Assembly: GCF_000283515.1 (NCBI RefSeq)
Contig: NC_015976.1
Location: forward strand, 4,061,501 to 4,125,500
Origin: Sphingobium sp. SYK-6
Lineage (GTDB): Bacteria > Pseudomonadota > Alphaproteobacteria > Sphingomonadales > Sphingomonadaceae
Reading direction: 5' to 3'
DNA length: 64,000 nt
Shown here piece by piece: positions 1-8,828 of this stretch. The notes under the pieces are model-generated. The model ran no database searches and had not been told where the DNA came from. It was given only the letters and a program-made list of their open reading frames with translations. Each line of letters begins with the position of its first letter. The first letter of the stretch is position 1. The position numbers were made by a program, and so were the translations under genes.

Positions 1-276
1 CAGCAGCGAAGGCGCGAGCTGGTTGAGCTGGCGGATATCGTTGGCGCCGCTGTTCTGCAACGACTGGGCCGTCACGGCGGAGACCGCGATCGGCACTTCG
101 GCGAGGGGACTGGCGCGTCGGGTCGCGGTGACGATGATGTCGCCTGCGTTATCGGGATCGTCGGCCGCATCCTGGGGAAGGGAGCCGGCACTCCCGTCCT
201 GGGCCAGAGCTGGCGCGGCGAGCGCGCAGAGCATTGCCGCCAGACTGGCGGACACAAAGAAGGCGGGCCGTTGCAT
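1..276 (-). CDS. TonB-dependent receptor, N-terminal part (cut by window edge)
   Basis: Only the first 92 codons are inside the window; the gene runs off the left edge. The visible part has a signal peptide (residues 1-25, ending in ALAAPALAQ), a short acidic linker, then a TonB box (GDIIVTATRR, about 45-54) and the start of a plug domain (VPIAVSAVTAQSL). This layout is standard for outer-membrane TonB-dependent receptors, which import siderophores, vitamins or, in sphingomonads, many carbon substrates. The substrate cannot be told from this fragment. The ATG at 276 is chosen because it gives a clean signal peptide. Confidence 0.88.
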   Translation of the reverse strand, partial: MQRPAFFVSASLAAMLCALAAPALAQDGSAGSLPQDAADDPDNAGDIIVTATRRASPLAEVPIAVSAVTAQSLQNSGANDIRQLNQLAPSLL

Positions 277-419
277 GGCTGATACTCTCCTGCGTTCTTT
301 TTTCGGGCGGCGTCTGCCGCTTCTGGCGAGAATCATACGCCATGCCCGATCGCGCTGGAATTCCCCCTTTTCCGTTGATTCGTCCCTGTTGCCGATTTGC
401 GACACTGGCGTGGGTTTAG

Positions 420-1091
420 TCAGGCGGGAACGGAGAATCTGAGCAGCCGGTCGGAGATCGGGACGAGCGCTTCGCTCCCCTGTCCCACCAGTGCGCGGAT
501 TACCGGCGCCGCTACGTCAAGGCCGCCGGCATAAGCACCGAACGCCGGCATGATGAGCTTGCGTGCGCTCAGCACGAAGCAGCGCCGCGAGACGAGCCGC
601 CCTCGAAGATTGAGGCGCCACTTGGGATGAAAATGACCGGATATTTCAGCCCCGGCTTCGTTCGGCCGAGCTTCGTGGCGCAGGATGATGTCCGCGACTC
701 GGGTTTCATGCAGCGTTTCGCCGCCCATGTCCGGCGTCGGTCTCGGATCGTGGTTGCCGGTGATCCAGATCCAGCGGCAGCTTGCCGTGAGACGGGTGAT
801 GCGGCGGCGCGTGCCCTCATCCATGCGGTCGCAGGCACCCATGTCATGGAAGCTGTCACCAAGGCACCACACCTCGCGCGGGCGGATGCGCGCCATCAGC
901 CCTTCCAGAGCGTCCAGCGTCGCGACACTGTCATAGGGCGGCAGCATGCTGCCCCGGCAGGCATAAGCGCTTGCTTTCTCGAAATGCAGGTCGGCGAGGA
1001 TCAGGGCCGATCGTTCCTGCCACACCAAGGCCCCCTCGGGCAAAGCCTGCCAGGTCTGACCGCCGAAAGCGAAAAGGGATTGCGCGCCCAT
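420..1091 (-). CDS. pdeM: Ligase-associated DNA damage response endonuclease PdeM
   Basis: Calcineurin-like metallophosphoesterase of the PdeM type, 223 aa from the ATG at 1091. Metal-binding motifs appear in family order: ADLH (33-36), GDSFHD (79-84), GNHD (112-115) and GHFHP (152-156). PdeM proteins occur with an Lhr-like helicase and an ATP-dependent ligase in a bacterial DNA repair set. The Lhr-type helicase of this window starts 4.5 kb away on the same strand, with an aspartyl protease and trhO between them; no ligase is in view. A TTG start at 1127 would add 12 residues; neither start has a clear Shine-Dalgarno, so the start is uncertain. Confidence 0.85.
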   Translation of the reverse strand: MGAQSLFAFGGQTWQALPEGALVWQERSALILADLHFEKASAYACRGSMLPPYDSVATLDALEGLMARIRPREVWCLGDSFHDMGACDRMDEGTRRRITRLTASCRWIWITGNHDPRPTPDMGGETLHETRVADIILRHEARPNEAGAEISGHFHPKWRLNLRGRLVSRRCFVLSARKLIMPAFGAYAGGLDVAAPVIRALVGQGSEALVPISDRLLRFSVPA

Positions 1092-1213
1092 GGTGACGCT
1101 AATGACGCGATGCCGGCGCGCTTTCAATCGCTCTTTCGAACAAAAGCGGAACCCGGCCCAGCCCCGGACAATGCAGCATTCCCATGAGCCCGCTCTGCGC
1201 CTAGAGCGGCGCC

Positions 1214-2068
1214 ATGTCCGACTGTCAGCCAGCGCCGGTGCGCGTCGCCGCTTTCTATCGTTTCGCGCCGATTGCCGAGGTCCAGGCGCTTGCCGAAGAC
1301 CTGCGTGCGCAGGGCAGCCGGGACGGGCTGGTCGGCTCGGTCATTCTGGCGCAGGAAGGCGTGAACGGCACGATCGCCGGGGCGCCGGACGCCGTGGACG
1401 GCTTGCTCGATCGCTTGCGGGCGCTCCCGGGATGTGCCGATCTCGCCCCGCGCGTCCACCAGGCGGAAAGGCTCCCGTTCGCGCGCTGGAAGGTCAAGGT
1501 GAAGCCGGAGATCGTGACGATGGGACGCGAAGGGATCGACGCGGCGCATGGCGCGGGCATCCATGTGCCCCCCGCGCAGTGGAACGCGCTGATCGCCGAT
1601 CCCGACACGATCCTCATCGATGCGCGCAATGACTATGAAGTGGCATTGGGCCATTTTGCCGGGGCCATCGATCCCGGGACGCAGGGCTTCGGCGATTTCC
1701 CCGCATGGTTCGACGCGCAGGCGGATGAATGGCGGCAGGAAGCGCAGGCCCGGGGGCGCAGGCCGCGCATTGCCATGTATTGCACGGGCGGCATTCGCTG
1801 CGAGAAATCGACCGCTTACGCGCGGGCGCGCGGGTTCGACGAGGTCTATCATCTGGAAGGCGGCATTCTCGCCTATCTCGCCGAAATCGAGGAAGAAGAG
1901 AGCCTCTGGCGAGGTGAGTGCTTCCTGTTCGACGAGCGCGTCTCCATCGCGCATGGCGAGCGGACCGGGGCCGCGGCCCTGTGCCCGGATTGCGGCCAGC
2001 CCTATCTCGTCGGCTCAGGGCAGGACTGCGGCCGGTGCGGCGGCGCTGGCGAGCCGGGCGGCATCTGA
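1214..2068 (+). CDS. trhO: tRNA uridine(34) hydroxylase TrhO (rhodanese family)
   Basis: 284 aa. TrhO carries out oxygen-dependent 5-hydroxylation of U34 in tRNA, the first step towards cmo5U/mo5U wobble bases. The N-terminal acylphosphatase-like domain (about 10-110) contains the family segment LAQEGVNGTIAG. The rhodanese domain (about 115-235) carries the active loop CTGGIRCEKS (190-199) with catalytic Cys190. Two CxxC pairs at 257/260 and 272/275 look like a small zinc knuckle. The 3' end overlaps the convergent aspartyl protease gene by 54 bp, so the tail of each is antisense to the other. Confidence 0.9.
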   Translation: MSDCQPAPVRVAAFYRFAPIAEVQALAEDLRAQGSRDGLVGSVILAQEGVNGTIAGAPDAVDGLLDRLRALPGCADLAPRVHQAERLPFARWKVKVKPEIVTMGREGIDAAHGAGIHVPPAQWNALIADPDTILIDARNDYEVALGHFAGAIDPGTQGFGDFPAWFDAQADEWRQEAQARGRRPRIAMYCTGGIRCEKSTAYARARGFDEVYHLEGGILAYLAEIEEEESLWRGECFLFDERVSIAHGERTGAAALCPDCGQPYLVGSGQDCGRCGGAGEPGGI

Positions 2069-3112
2069 CTTGCGGAAGCCGGTGTCGAGGTGGAAATCGA
2101 CGCGCCGGCTGCCGAAATCGATCGCGATCCTGTCGAAGAGGCGCAGCATGCGCATGCCGAGCAGCATGGCGGGCTTGTCGGCAAGATCGAGCTCCTCGAA
2201 AGGCGCGGCGTCGAGGAACACCATGGGCACATTGTCCAGCGTCACAGACCCGATCGTGATGCGCCGCACGATGGTGAACAGCGCCGGCACCTCGGCCCCG
2301 GTCACGCTGGTGAGCATGGTGGGCTGCGGAGGCACCACGAGCTTCTTGAGCTTGAGGCTGCGGAACAGCGCCATGTTGCCAACGCTCATTTCGGCCCCGG
2401 TATCGAGGATCACGCTCACGCGGCGTCCCTCCACGCGGGAGTCCACGAGAATGAGCTGGCCGAAACGGCTGCGTGCCTGCACCACGATGGTATCCGGGTC
2501 GCTCGTGGGCGGCCGCCGCCGGCTTTCCCCGATGTCCATGCGCCGTTTCCTGAAGTCGAGCGTGAGGCGCTTGTCCTTCAGCGTATCGAGCCCGATCAGC
2601 CCGGCCCCGCCGAGATCGGCATGGGCGATGCTGAGCGCCTTGAGATCCTCGATGGCATGCTCGCCCAGCCTGAGGCCTTCCAGCGCCACGGAGGGGACGG
2701 TGACTCGCCCGGCCATGCTGACGATCTCGACCGGAGGCAGAGACGGCAAGGCAAGACGCTGCGCGAGTTCCGTCGCGACGATGGTGCGCTGGGAGCCGGT
2801 GTCGATGAGGAAATCATAGGAGCTGCCGGCGATCTCGACCGGCATGGTCATCCGGTCGGACCGGTCCTTGCCCAGCAGGAGCAGCCGCTCGGTCAGCTCG
2901 AACAGCGAGGGATCGAATGCCTGCCCGTCCTTCCCCGCACCCACGACGAAATCGCCGGGCACCGGGTCGGGCGAGGGAGCCGGGGCAGCCTTGTCCTGGG
3001 CCGTGGAACCCTGGGCCGTGGAGTTTTGTGCCATGGCCCCCGGCGCCGTGAACGGCGCGCCGAACGCCAGCGCCCCCAATCCTCTCATGATGAGCCTGCG
3101 TGCGAACGACAT
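2015..3112 (-). CDS. Retropepsin-like aspartyl protease family protein, exported
   Basis: 365 aa. The N-terminus is a signal sequence (1-28, ending GAMAQ), followed by a low-complexity stretch (30-50) with STAQ repeats and Ala/Pro/Ser residues. Two retropepsin-like domains follow, each with its own motif: FLIDTGSQ (catalytic Asp104) and VILDTGAE (Asp237). Bacterial proteins with two such domains in one chain could form the active site within the monomer, as pepsin does. The start has a strong ribosome site (AGGAGAGG, 7 nt spacing). The target protein is unknown; action in the periplasm is inferred from the signal peptide. It may be co-transcribed with the helicase gene upstream. Confidence 0.8.
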   Translation of the reverse strand: MSFARRLIMRGLGALAFGAPFTAPGAMAQNSTAQGSTAQDKAAPAPSPDPVPGDFVVGAGKDGQAFDPSLFELTERLLLLGKDRSDRMTMPVEIAGSSYDFLIDTGSQRTIVATELAQRLALPSLPPVEIVSMAGRVTVPSVALEGLRLGEHAIEDLKALSIAHADLGGAGLIGLDTLKDKRLTLDFRKRRMDIGESRRRPPTSDPDTIVVQARSRFGQLILVDSRVEGRRVSVILDTGAEMSVGNMALFRSLKLKKLVVPPQPTMLTSVTGAEVPALFTIVRRITIGSVTLDNVPMVFLDAAPFEELDLADKPAMLLGMRMLRLFDRIAIDFGSRRVDFHLDTGFRKSDAARLASAAAPAAVLP

Positions 3113-3183
3113 GACTCGACCTCTCCTTGGAGCGGCAGATTATCATGTCGCGGGCGCAGGCCAAAGCATCCCGTGCACTCTGC

Positions 3184-5595
3184 TCAGTCGGGCGTCATGG
3201 CGATCCGCGCAAGGGCTTCGGCCTCGATCAGCAGGGCCTCGTCCGTGGCGCGCCCGGCCACCTGCTCGCGGCCGATCATCACCAGCACGGGCACGGCGAG
3301 CGGGCTCACCCGGTCAAGGGACACATGCAGCAGCGTCCCGGCGGCACGATCGATCAGCTCGCCCAATCGCCCCACATCCGTCATCCGGGCACGGGCATCG
3401 GCCCAGGCGGCCCTCAGCAGCAGGTGGTCGGGCTCGTAGCGGCGCAATACATCGTAGATGAGATCGGTCGAAAAGCTGACTTGCCGCCCCGTCTTCCGCG
3501 CGCCGGGCTGCTGCCGCTCGATCAACCCGGAAATGACCGCCACGTCGCGGAAGGCCCGCTTGAGCAGGCTGCTGTCCTCGACCCATTCGACGAACTCATG
3601 GTCGAGGATATCCGCCGAGAAGAGAGGCGTGGGGTCCTTGACCGGTTCCAGCGCGTAGACCGCAAGCGCATAATCGTTGGAAACGAAACCGACGGGCTTC
3701 AACCCACGCTCTTCCATCCGGCGCGTGAGCAACATGCCGAGCGACTGGTGCGCGTTCCATCCCTCGAAGCTGTACACCACCATGTGATGCAGCCCCTCAT
3801 GCGGGAAGGTCTCGACCAGCAGCTGGTCCGGCCGGGGCAGCACCGAGCGTATCGCCTGCATCGCGAGCCATTCGTGCACATCCTGCGGGAAGCGATGCCA
3901 TTGCGCGGGATCGGCGAGGAACTGGCGGACCCGCCCCGCGAGATGAGTGGACATGGCCATGCGCGTGCCGCCCCAGCTCGGAATCCGCGCGGACTTCGCG
4001 GAGGCCCGAACGAGCAACTCCGCTTCGGTCTGCCGGACGACTTCGAGCGACATGCCCGAGAAGAAGAAACTGTCGCCGGGCGCCAGCGTCGCGGCGAACA
4101 TCTCCTCCACCGTGCCCAGCTTGCGCCCGTTGGCGAAGCGAATGGCCACGGCGGGCTGATCGACGATGATGCCCGCATTGAGGCGGTGCATTTGCGCAAA
4201 GCGGGGATGGGCCAGCCGCCACCGCCCGTCGCGCTCATGCACCAGCCGCTGGAAACGGTCATAAGCGCGCAGGGCATAGCCGCCGGTGGAAACGAAACGC
4301 AGCATGTCATCGAGCTGCGCGCGCGTCATGTCGGCATAAGGCGTGGCGCTCGTGACTTCGGCGAGCAGCGCATCCGGTTCGATGGGCCCCGCGCAGGCCA
4401 GCGCCATGATATGTTGCGCCAGCACATCGCGTGCGCCGGGGCGGAAACGCTCGGCATCGCGCTCGCCCGCCATCACCGCGTCCCATGCCGCCTGCGCCTC
4501 GAGATACTCGAATCGGTTGCCCGGGATGATGATGGCCTTGCTGGGCTCGTCCATGCGATGGTTGGCGCGGCCGATCCGCTGAAGCAGGCGCGAGGATCCC
4601 TTGGGCGCGCCCATCTGGATCACGCAGTCTATGTCCCCCCAGTCGATGCCGAGATCGAGGCTGGCCGTGGCGACGAGGCCGCGCAGTTTGCCGGCCGCCA
4701 TGGCCGCCTCCACCTTGCGCCGCGCTTCGCGGGAGAGGCTGCCATGATGGATGCCGATGGGCAGATTCGCATCGTTTCCAGCCCATAGTTCCTGAAAGAT
4801 GAGCTCGGCCAGCCCGCGCGTATTGCAGAAGACAAGCGTCATGCGATGCGCCGCGATGATGTCGATCACCTGGCGGGCGGCATATTTGCCGCTGTGGCCG
4901 GACCAGGGGACCCGGTCCTCGGGAACGAGGATGGAGAGATCGGGCGGCGCGCCGGGCTCGCTCTCGACCAGCGCCACGCGATCCGCCTCTCCTGCCGGCG
5001 CGAGCCAGCGACGATAAGCGTCGGGCTCCGCAACCGTAGCCGACAGGCCTACGCGCCGGAGTTCCGGTCGCATGGCCTGCAGTCGGCTCAACGAGAGGCT
5101 GAGCAGGTCACCGCGCTTGTCCGCCGCGAAGGCATGGATCTCGTCGATGATGACGGTTTCGAGGTCCGCGAACAAAATGGCCGAATCGGGGTAGGACAGC
5201 AGCAGGGACAGCGACTCGGGCGTCGTCAGCAGCATCTGCGGCGGGCGCACCCGCTGGCGCGCCTTGCGTTCGGACGGCGTGTCGCCGGTGCGGGTTTCCA
5301 CGCGGATCGGCAGCCCCATCTCCTCGATGGGCGTGAGCAGATTTCGCTGCACGTCGACTGCCAGCGCCTTGAGCGGCGAGATGTAGAGGCTGTGTAATCC
5401 GTCCCGGGGCCGGGACACCAGATCGGCGAGGCTGGGCAGGAACCCTGCGAGTGTCTTGCCTGCGCCGGTCGGCGCGACCAGCAGCGCGTGCCGTCCCAAG
5501 GCCGCGGCTTCGAGCATTGCAAGCTGGTGAGCGCGCGGCGCCCAGCCGCGCGCCGCGAACCAGTCGGTAATGGGTGCGGGAAGCGCGATGTCCAT
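3184..5595 (-). CDS. lhr: Ligase-associated DNA damage response DEXH-box helicase (Lhr-like)
   Basis: 803 aa. Superfamily 2 helicase of the short Lhr type linked to DNA repair. Motifs: Walker A PTGAGKT (42-48), motif Ia YISPLKALAVD (71-81), motif II DEIH (151-154), motif III SAT (about 189), motif V/VI region ending in QRIGRANHR. The C-terminal third matches the extended Lhr core and ends at MTPD. The length of about 800 aa distinguishes it from the roughly 1500-aa Lhr of E. coli. It probably works with PdeM (420-1091). It is the likely first gene of a minus-strand unit with the aspartyl protease. Confidence 0.9.
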   Translation of the reverse strand: MDIALPAPITDWFAARGWAPRAHQLAMLEAAALGRHALLVAPTGAGKTLAGFLPSLADLVSRPRDGLHSLYISPLKALAVDVQRNLLTPIEEMGLPIRVETRTGDTPSERKARQRVRPPQMLLTTPESLSLLLSYPDSAILFADLETVIIDEIHAFAADKRGDLLSLSLSRLQAMRPELRRVGLSATVAEPDAYRRWLAPAGEADRVALVESEPGAPPDLSILVPEDRVPWSGHSGKYAARQVIDIIAAHRMTLVFCNTRGLAELIFQELWAGNDANLPIGIHHGSLSREARRKVEAAMAAGKLRGLVATASLDLGIDWGDIDCVIQMGAPKGSSRLLQRIGRANHRMDEPSKAIIIPGNRFEYLEAQAAWDAVMAGERDAERFRPGARDVLAQHIMALACAGPIEPDALLAEVTSATPYADMTRAQLDDMLRFVSTGGYALRAYDRFQRLVHERDGRWRLAHPRFAQMHRLNAGIIVDQPAVAIRFANGRKLGTVEEMFAATLAPGDSFFFSGMSLEVVRQTEAELLVRASAKSARIPSWGGTRMAMSTHLAGRVRQFLADPAQWHRFPQDVHEWLAMQAIRSVLPRPDQLLVETFPHEGLHHMVVYSFEGWNAHQSLGMLLTRRMEERGLKPVGFVSNDYALAVYALEPVKDPTPLFSADILDHEFVEWVEDSSLLKRAFRDVAVISGLIERQQPGARKTGRQVSFSTDLIYDVLRRYEPDHLLLRAAWADARARMTDVGRLGELIDRAAGTLLHVSLDRVSPLAVPVLVMIGREQVAGRATDEALLIEAEALARIAMTPD

Positions 5596-5626
5596 CCCTA
5601 TAAGGTGGACATCGTTTCAGGCGGGC

Positions 5627-5824
5627 TCAAGCCTCCGTCGTGGTTCGATGATCCCGTCGCTTGTCTTCCTGATCGAGCTGATCGCGCAGGCGCTTGGCCG
5701 CCCGATCGCTGTGGGCGACATCGCCCGGTCCGGTTTCCCTCCGGTTGCGCCAGATCGCGTAGGCCAGCGTGAGCGCAAGTAGGATGGGGCCGGCTACCGT
5801 GATGAGCAGCCAGAACGAGTCCAT
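5627..5824 (-). CDS. Small single-span membrane protein, function unknown
   Basis: 65 aa. One hydrophobic segment (about 4-24, WLLITVAGPILLALTLAYAI) is followed by a highly charged cytoplasmic-type tail (RNRRETG, then KRLRDQLDQEDKRRDHR). A ribosome site (AGGAG) lies just before the ATG (revcomp of 5825-5835). It lies 31 bp upstream of the helicase start on the same strand, so it could lead that operon. Small proteins of this form are common near housekeeping genes in sphingomonads; I do not recognise a named family. Confidence 0.6.
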   Translation of the reverse strand: MDSFWLLITVAGPILLALTLAYAIWRNRRETGPGDVAHSDRAAKRLRDQLDQEDKRRDHRTTTEA

Positions 5825-5892
5825 GGGAATCTCCTGTCGTGGTCCATGGGAAAAACGCAGGGATCGCCAGGGGGTTGCACGAAGCGCCGACG

Positions 5893-5922
5893 AAAAAAAA
5901 GGCCGCCCCGAAGGACGGCCTT
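5893..5922 (-). terminator. Rho-independent terminator of pgmG
   Basis: On the minus strand the order is a 10-bp stem (AAGGCCG plus TCC pairing GGG plus CGGCCTT) with a UUCG tetraloop, followed directly by eight T residues (the A-run at 5893-5900). It lies 130 bp downstream of the pgmG stop and upstream of the small membrane protein gene, so it separates the two units. Confidence 0.88.
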
Positions 5923-6054
5923 GGAAGTTTTAGGAGAGGATGCCTGAAAGGCCCGATCCGTATGCGTTACATACTAATTTGATGCAATTGCGAAATGACG
6001 CGCATCGAGTGCAGAAACTGCAATTGCGATCATTATCAAGACATCTGCTAGAGT

Positions 6055-7437
6055 TCAGTGTCCCGCCTGAGCGCCCCTTTGCAGGCCAGAAAGCGCCAGT
6101 TGTTCGTCGATCTGGGCCATCAGCCTGTCCAGCCCCGCCTCGTCCCGAGCCTCGGCCCGGGCCACAAGAACATCCTGCGTGTTGGACGCGCGCAGCAGCC
6201 ACCAGCCGTCCGGCGTGTTGACGCGGGCCCCATCCGTGGCGTCGACCTGCGCACCCGATTCGCGCAGCCGGGCAAGCACTTCGTCGATCACGGCGAACTT
6301 GCGGCTCTCATCCACCTGAAAGCGCAATTCCGGTGTATTGACCATGGGCGGCATTTCGCCCCGCAGCTCCGTCACGGACTTGCCCAGATCGCTTGCCGCG
6401 CGAATCAGGCGGACGGCTGCGTAAAGCGCATCGTCAAAACCGTAATATTCGTGCTTGAAGAAGATGTGGCCGCTCATTTCGCCGGCGAGAGGGCTCCCGG
6501 TCTCGCGCATCTTCGATTTGATGAGGCTGTGCCCGGTCTTCCACATGAGCGGTGTGCCGCCAAGCTGCGCGACCCGGTCAAACAGGGCCTGGCTGGCCTT
6601 GACGTCGGCAATGATGGTCGCGCCGGGCACCGCCCTCAGCACCGGCTCGGCGAAGATCGCCAAAAGCTGGTCGCCCCAGATGATGCGGCCCTCGCCATCG
6701 ATCGCGCCGATCCGGTCTCCGTCCCCATCGAAGGCGACTCCGAAATCAAGCGCCTTCTCCGCCACCAGGGTGCGCAGATCGGTGAGGTTCTTTTCCTCAG
6801 TGGGGTCGGGATGGTGGTTGGGGAACGTGCCGTCCACCTCGGTGAAGAGGGTGTAATGCTCGCCGGGCAACAGGCGGACGAGCTTTTCGACAATCGGGCC
6901 CGCCGCGCCATTGCCGGCGTCCCACCCGATCCGAAAGGCCTTGCCCTCGAAGCCTTCCACCAGCCGTGCGGCATAGCGGTCCGCGATCTCGACGGTCTCG
7001 CTCCCGGCCGAGCCGTCTACCCAGTCGCCGCTGGCGGCCATCGTCCCAAGCGACTGGATGTCCGGTCCGAAGAAGGGCCCATGGTGCAGGACCATCTTGA
7101 AGCCATTATAGTTGGCGGGATTGTGGCTGCCCGTGATCTGGATGCCGCCGTCGACGTCCAGCACGGCTTCCGCATAATAGAGCATGGGCGTGGGCCCGAG
7201 CCCGATGCGCAGCACATGGATGCCGCTTTCGTTGAGGCCACGCACCAGCGCTTCTTCCAGAGCGGGCGAGGACAAGCGGCCGTCATACCCGACGGCCACC
7301 CGGCTGCCGCCAGCCCGTGCCACGCGCGTCCCGAACCCGCGACCGATGGCGTATGCGTCCCCCTCGCCCAGCGTTTCCCCTATGATTCCACGGATATCAT
7401 ATTCGCGCAGCGTGGTCGGGTGGAACTGATGCGGCAT
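6055..7437 (-). CDS. pgmG: Phosphomannomutase/phosphoglucomutase
   Basis: 460 aa from the ATG at 7437, which has AGGAGA five bases upstream; the reading frame stays open a further 44 codons but that part is not conserved-looking. Alpha-D-phosphohexomutase with all four active-site loops: TGSHNP (102-107, phosphoserine Ser104), metal loop DGDGDR (237-242), sugar-binding loop GEMSGHIFF (319-327) and phosphate-binding loop RASNTQ (about 418). It interconverts hexose 6-phosphate and 1-phosphate. In sphingomonads this enzyme (PgmG) supplies glucose-1-P and mannose-1-P for sphingan exopolysaccharides and LPS sugars; that role here is inferred from the family. Confidence 0.93.
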   Translation of the reverse strand: MPHQFHPTTLREYDIRGIIGETLGEGDAYAIGRGFGTRVARAGGSRVAVGYDGRLSSPALEEALVRGLNESGIHVLRIGLGPTPMLYYAEAVLDVDGGIQITGSHNPANYNGFKMVLHHGPFFGPDIQSLGTMAASGDWVDGSAGSETVEIADRYAARLVEGFEGKAFRIGWDAGNGAAGPIVEKLVRLLPGEHYTLFTEVDGTFPNHHPDPTEEKNLTDLRTLVAEKALDFGVAFDGDGDRIGAIDGEGRIIWGDQLLAIFAEPVLRAVPGATIIADVKASQALFDRVAQLGGTPLMWKTGHSLIKSKMRETGSPLAGEMSGHIFFKHEYYGFDDALYAAVRLIRAASDLGKSVTELRGEMPPMVNTPELRFQVDESRKFAVIDEVLARLRESGAQVDATDGARVNTPDGWWLLRASNTQDVLVARAEARDEAGLDRLMAQIDEQLALSGLQRGAQAGH

Positions 7438-7504
7438 GAAGTCTCCTGCGTCTCTGAAGGATGGATCGGGTTCGGTTGCGACCGGTCTTATTTTAGTATC
7501 ATGG

Positions 7505-7915
7505 CTATTTGAGTAAAAGGTCGCGCGCCGCGTTGAGACGGGCGGCAAGTCCGGCGGAACCACCGGCATCGGGATGGTTGCGCGCGATCAGCCGGCGATG
7601 CGCGGCAATGATCGCATCGCGATCGGCATCGGGCGTCACGCCGAGGAGTTCGGCTGCTTCCGCCCGGCTGAGATCGGCCCGGCTCGTCGGCATGGGCGCG
7701 GGCGATGTCCGGCCTGTCAGCATGCCGCCGTAGCGCAGCCACAGCCCCGCACCGGTGGTCACCAGCGCGCCGACCACGGGCATGCCCTTCGCGACCAGCA
7801 CGGCGCCGATGAGCGTGCCCGCAATGCCGAGCCAGGCCGCGGGGATCTGCTTGCGCCTTTTGCCCAGCCACAGCCAGAGGCCGAGCCCGGCAAGCGCGGC
7901 GAGCAGCAGCAGCAT
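7505..7915 (-). CDS. Membrane-anchored J-domain protein
   Basis: 136 aa. Two hydrophobic segments (about 1-18 and 27-60) precede a C-terminal J domain (about 82-136) with the HPD signature at 114-116 (ARNHPDAGG) and helices typical of the Tim14/DjlA-like arrangement in which the J domain is C-terminal. J domains stimulate Hsp70 (DnaK) ATPase activity, so this would recruit DnaK to the inner membrane. It begins 3 bp after the mipZ stop, indicating co-transcription. The client is unknown. Confidence 0.82.
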   Translation of the reverse strand: MLLLLAALAGLGLWLWLGKRRKQIPAAWLGIAGTLIGAVLVAKGMPVVGALVTTGAGLWLRYGGMLTGRTSPAPMPTSRADLSRAEAAELLGVTPDADRDAIIAAHRRLIARNHPDAGGSAGLAARLNAARDLLLK

Positions 7916-7918
7916 CGT

Positions 7919-8719
7919 TCAGGCGGCGGTTTGGGCCGGGTGCCCGCTGTTGAGCATGGGCAGCGCCAGCCCCGCGATCATTTCCCGCAATTCCTGCCGC
8001 GCCGCCACATGGCTGACGCCCAGTTCGCCCAGATGACCGCGATCGAGCAACGTCAGGCCCGAGGGAAAAAGCTCGCGGAAGATCACGCGTTCGGACAGGC
8101 CCGGGATCACGCGGAACCCCACGCGCCGCGCGAGTTCGGTCAGGGCGTCGCCCACGCGCTTCTGGTTGCGGGCTTCCATATGGTGCAGGCGATTGCGCAG
8201 GACGACCCAGTCGATCGAGGAGCCATCGGCCTTGGCGCGTGTCTTGCGCGTTTCCCACATCAGCTCGGAATAGAAGCTGAGGCGCTTCACCTTGAAATTC
8301 TCCGGATCCACCTGCCCGATGAGGTCGAAATCGACGAAGCTGTCATTCATCGGCGTCACCAGCGTGTTCGCCGCCGTCGCGGCGTAGCGGGCGAGCGGAT
8401 CGTCACGGCCGGGCGTGTCGATCACCACGACGCGGGCGTTCGTGGCCGCGCTGGCGATCATCTCGTTCAGCCCCGCGGTGCTGTCGCCGTCATAGACGTG
8501 CCAGGACGGCGAGGGCAGTTCGGCAGCGCGGCGCTGGGCCGTTTCCGCGCGATTCTCCAGATAGCGTGCCGAGGTACGCTGCCGGTGATCGAGATCGATG
8601 ACAGCGACGGAAATGCCCTGCGCCGCCAGCGCGACGGCGGCATGAACGCACGTGGTGGATTTTCCGGTCCCGCCCTTTTCATTGGCAAAGACGATGAGGT
8701 GCGGCGCTGCGCTGGTCAT
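7919..8719 (-). CDS. mipZ: Division plane positioning ATPase MipZ
   Basis: 266 aa from the ATG at 8719. ParA/MinD superfamily with the deviant Walker A motif KGGTGKST (15-22) and VVVIDTPGRDD as the Walker B region. MipZ forms a gradient from the ParB-bound origins and blocks FtsZ assembly near the poles, placing the ring at midcell in alphaproteobacteria lacking Min. The MipZ-type segment ETRKTRAKADGSSIDWVVLRNR region is present, which separates it from plasmid ParA. Its ATG overlaps, on the opposite strand, an ATG in frame with panC (palindromic CATG at 8717-8720). Confidence 0.9.
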   Translation of the reverse strand: MTSAAPHLIVFANEKGGTGKSTTCVHAAVALAAQGISVAVIDLDHRQRTSARYLENRAETAQRRAAELPSPSWHVYDGDSTAGLNEMIASAATNARVVVIDTPGRDDPLARYAATAANTLVTPMNDSFVDFDLIGQVDPENFKVKRLSFYSELMWETRKTRAKADGSSIDWVVLRNRLHHMEARNQKRVGDALTELARRVGFRVIPGLSERVIFRELFPSGLTLLDRGHLGELGVSHVAARQELREMIAGLALPMLNSGHPAQTAA

Positions 8720-8828
8720 GGATCCCGTCGAAACTCTTCGTGATGGTCGCGGCCCCTTGACCGCCCGGGCCGGACAGGCGAAGCCAGCGACCGACCTTGT
8801 GACCGGCCTTATCGGAGCCTCGAGCGGC

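Noticed and set aside
5923..6054. Repeated CAATTGCGA motif downstream of pgmG
   Set aside because: Two short copies with no symmetry or link to a promoter; likely chance in an AT-richer patch after the stop.
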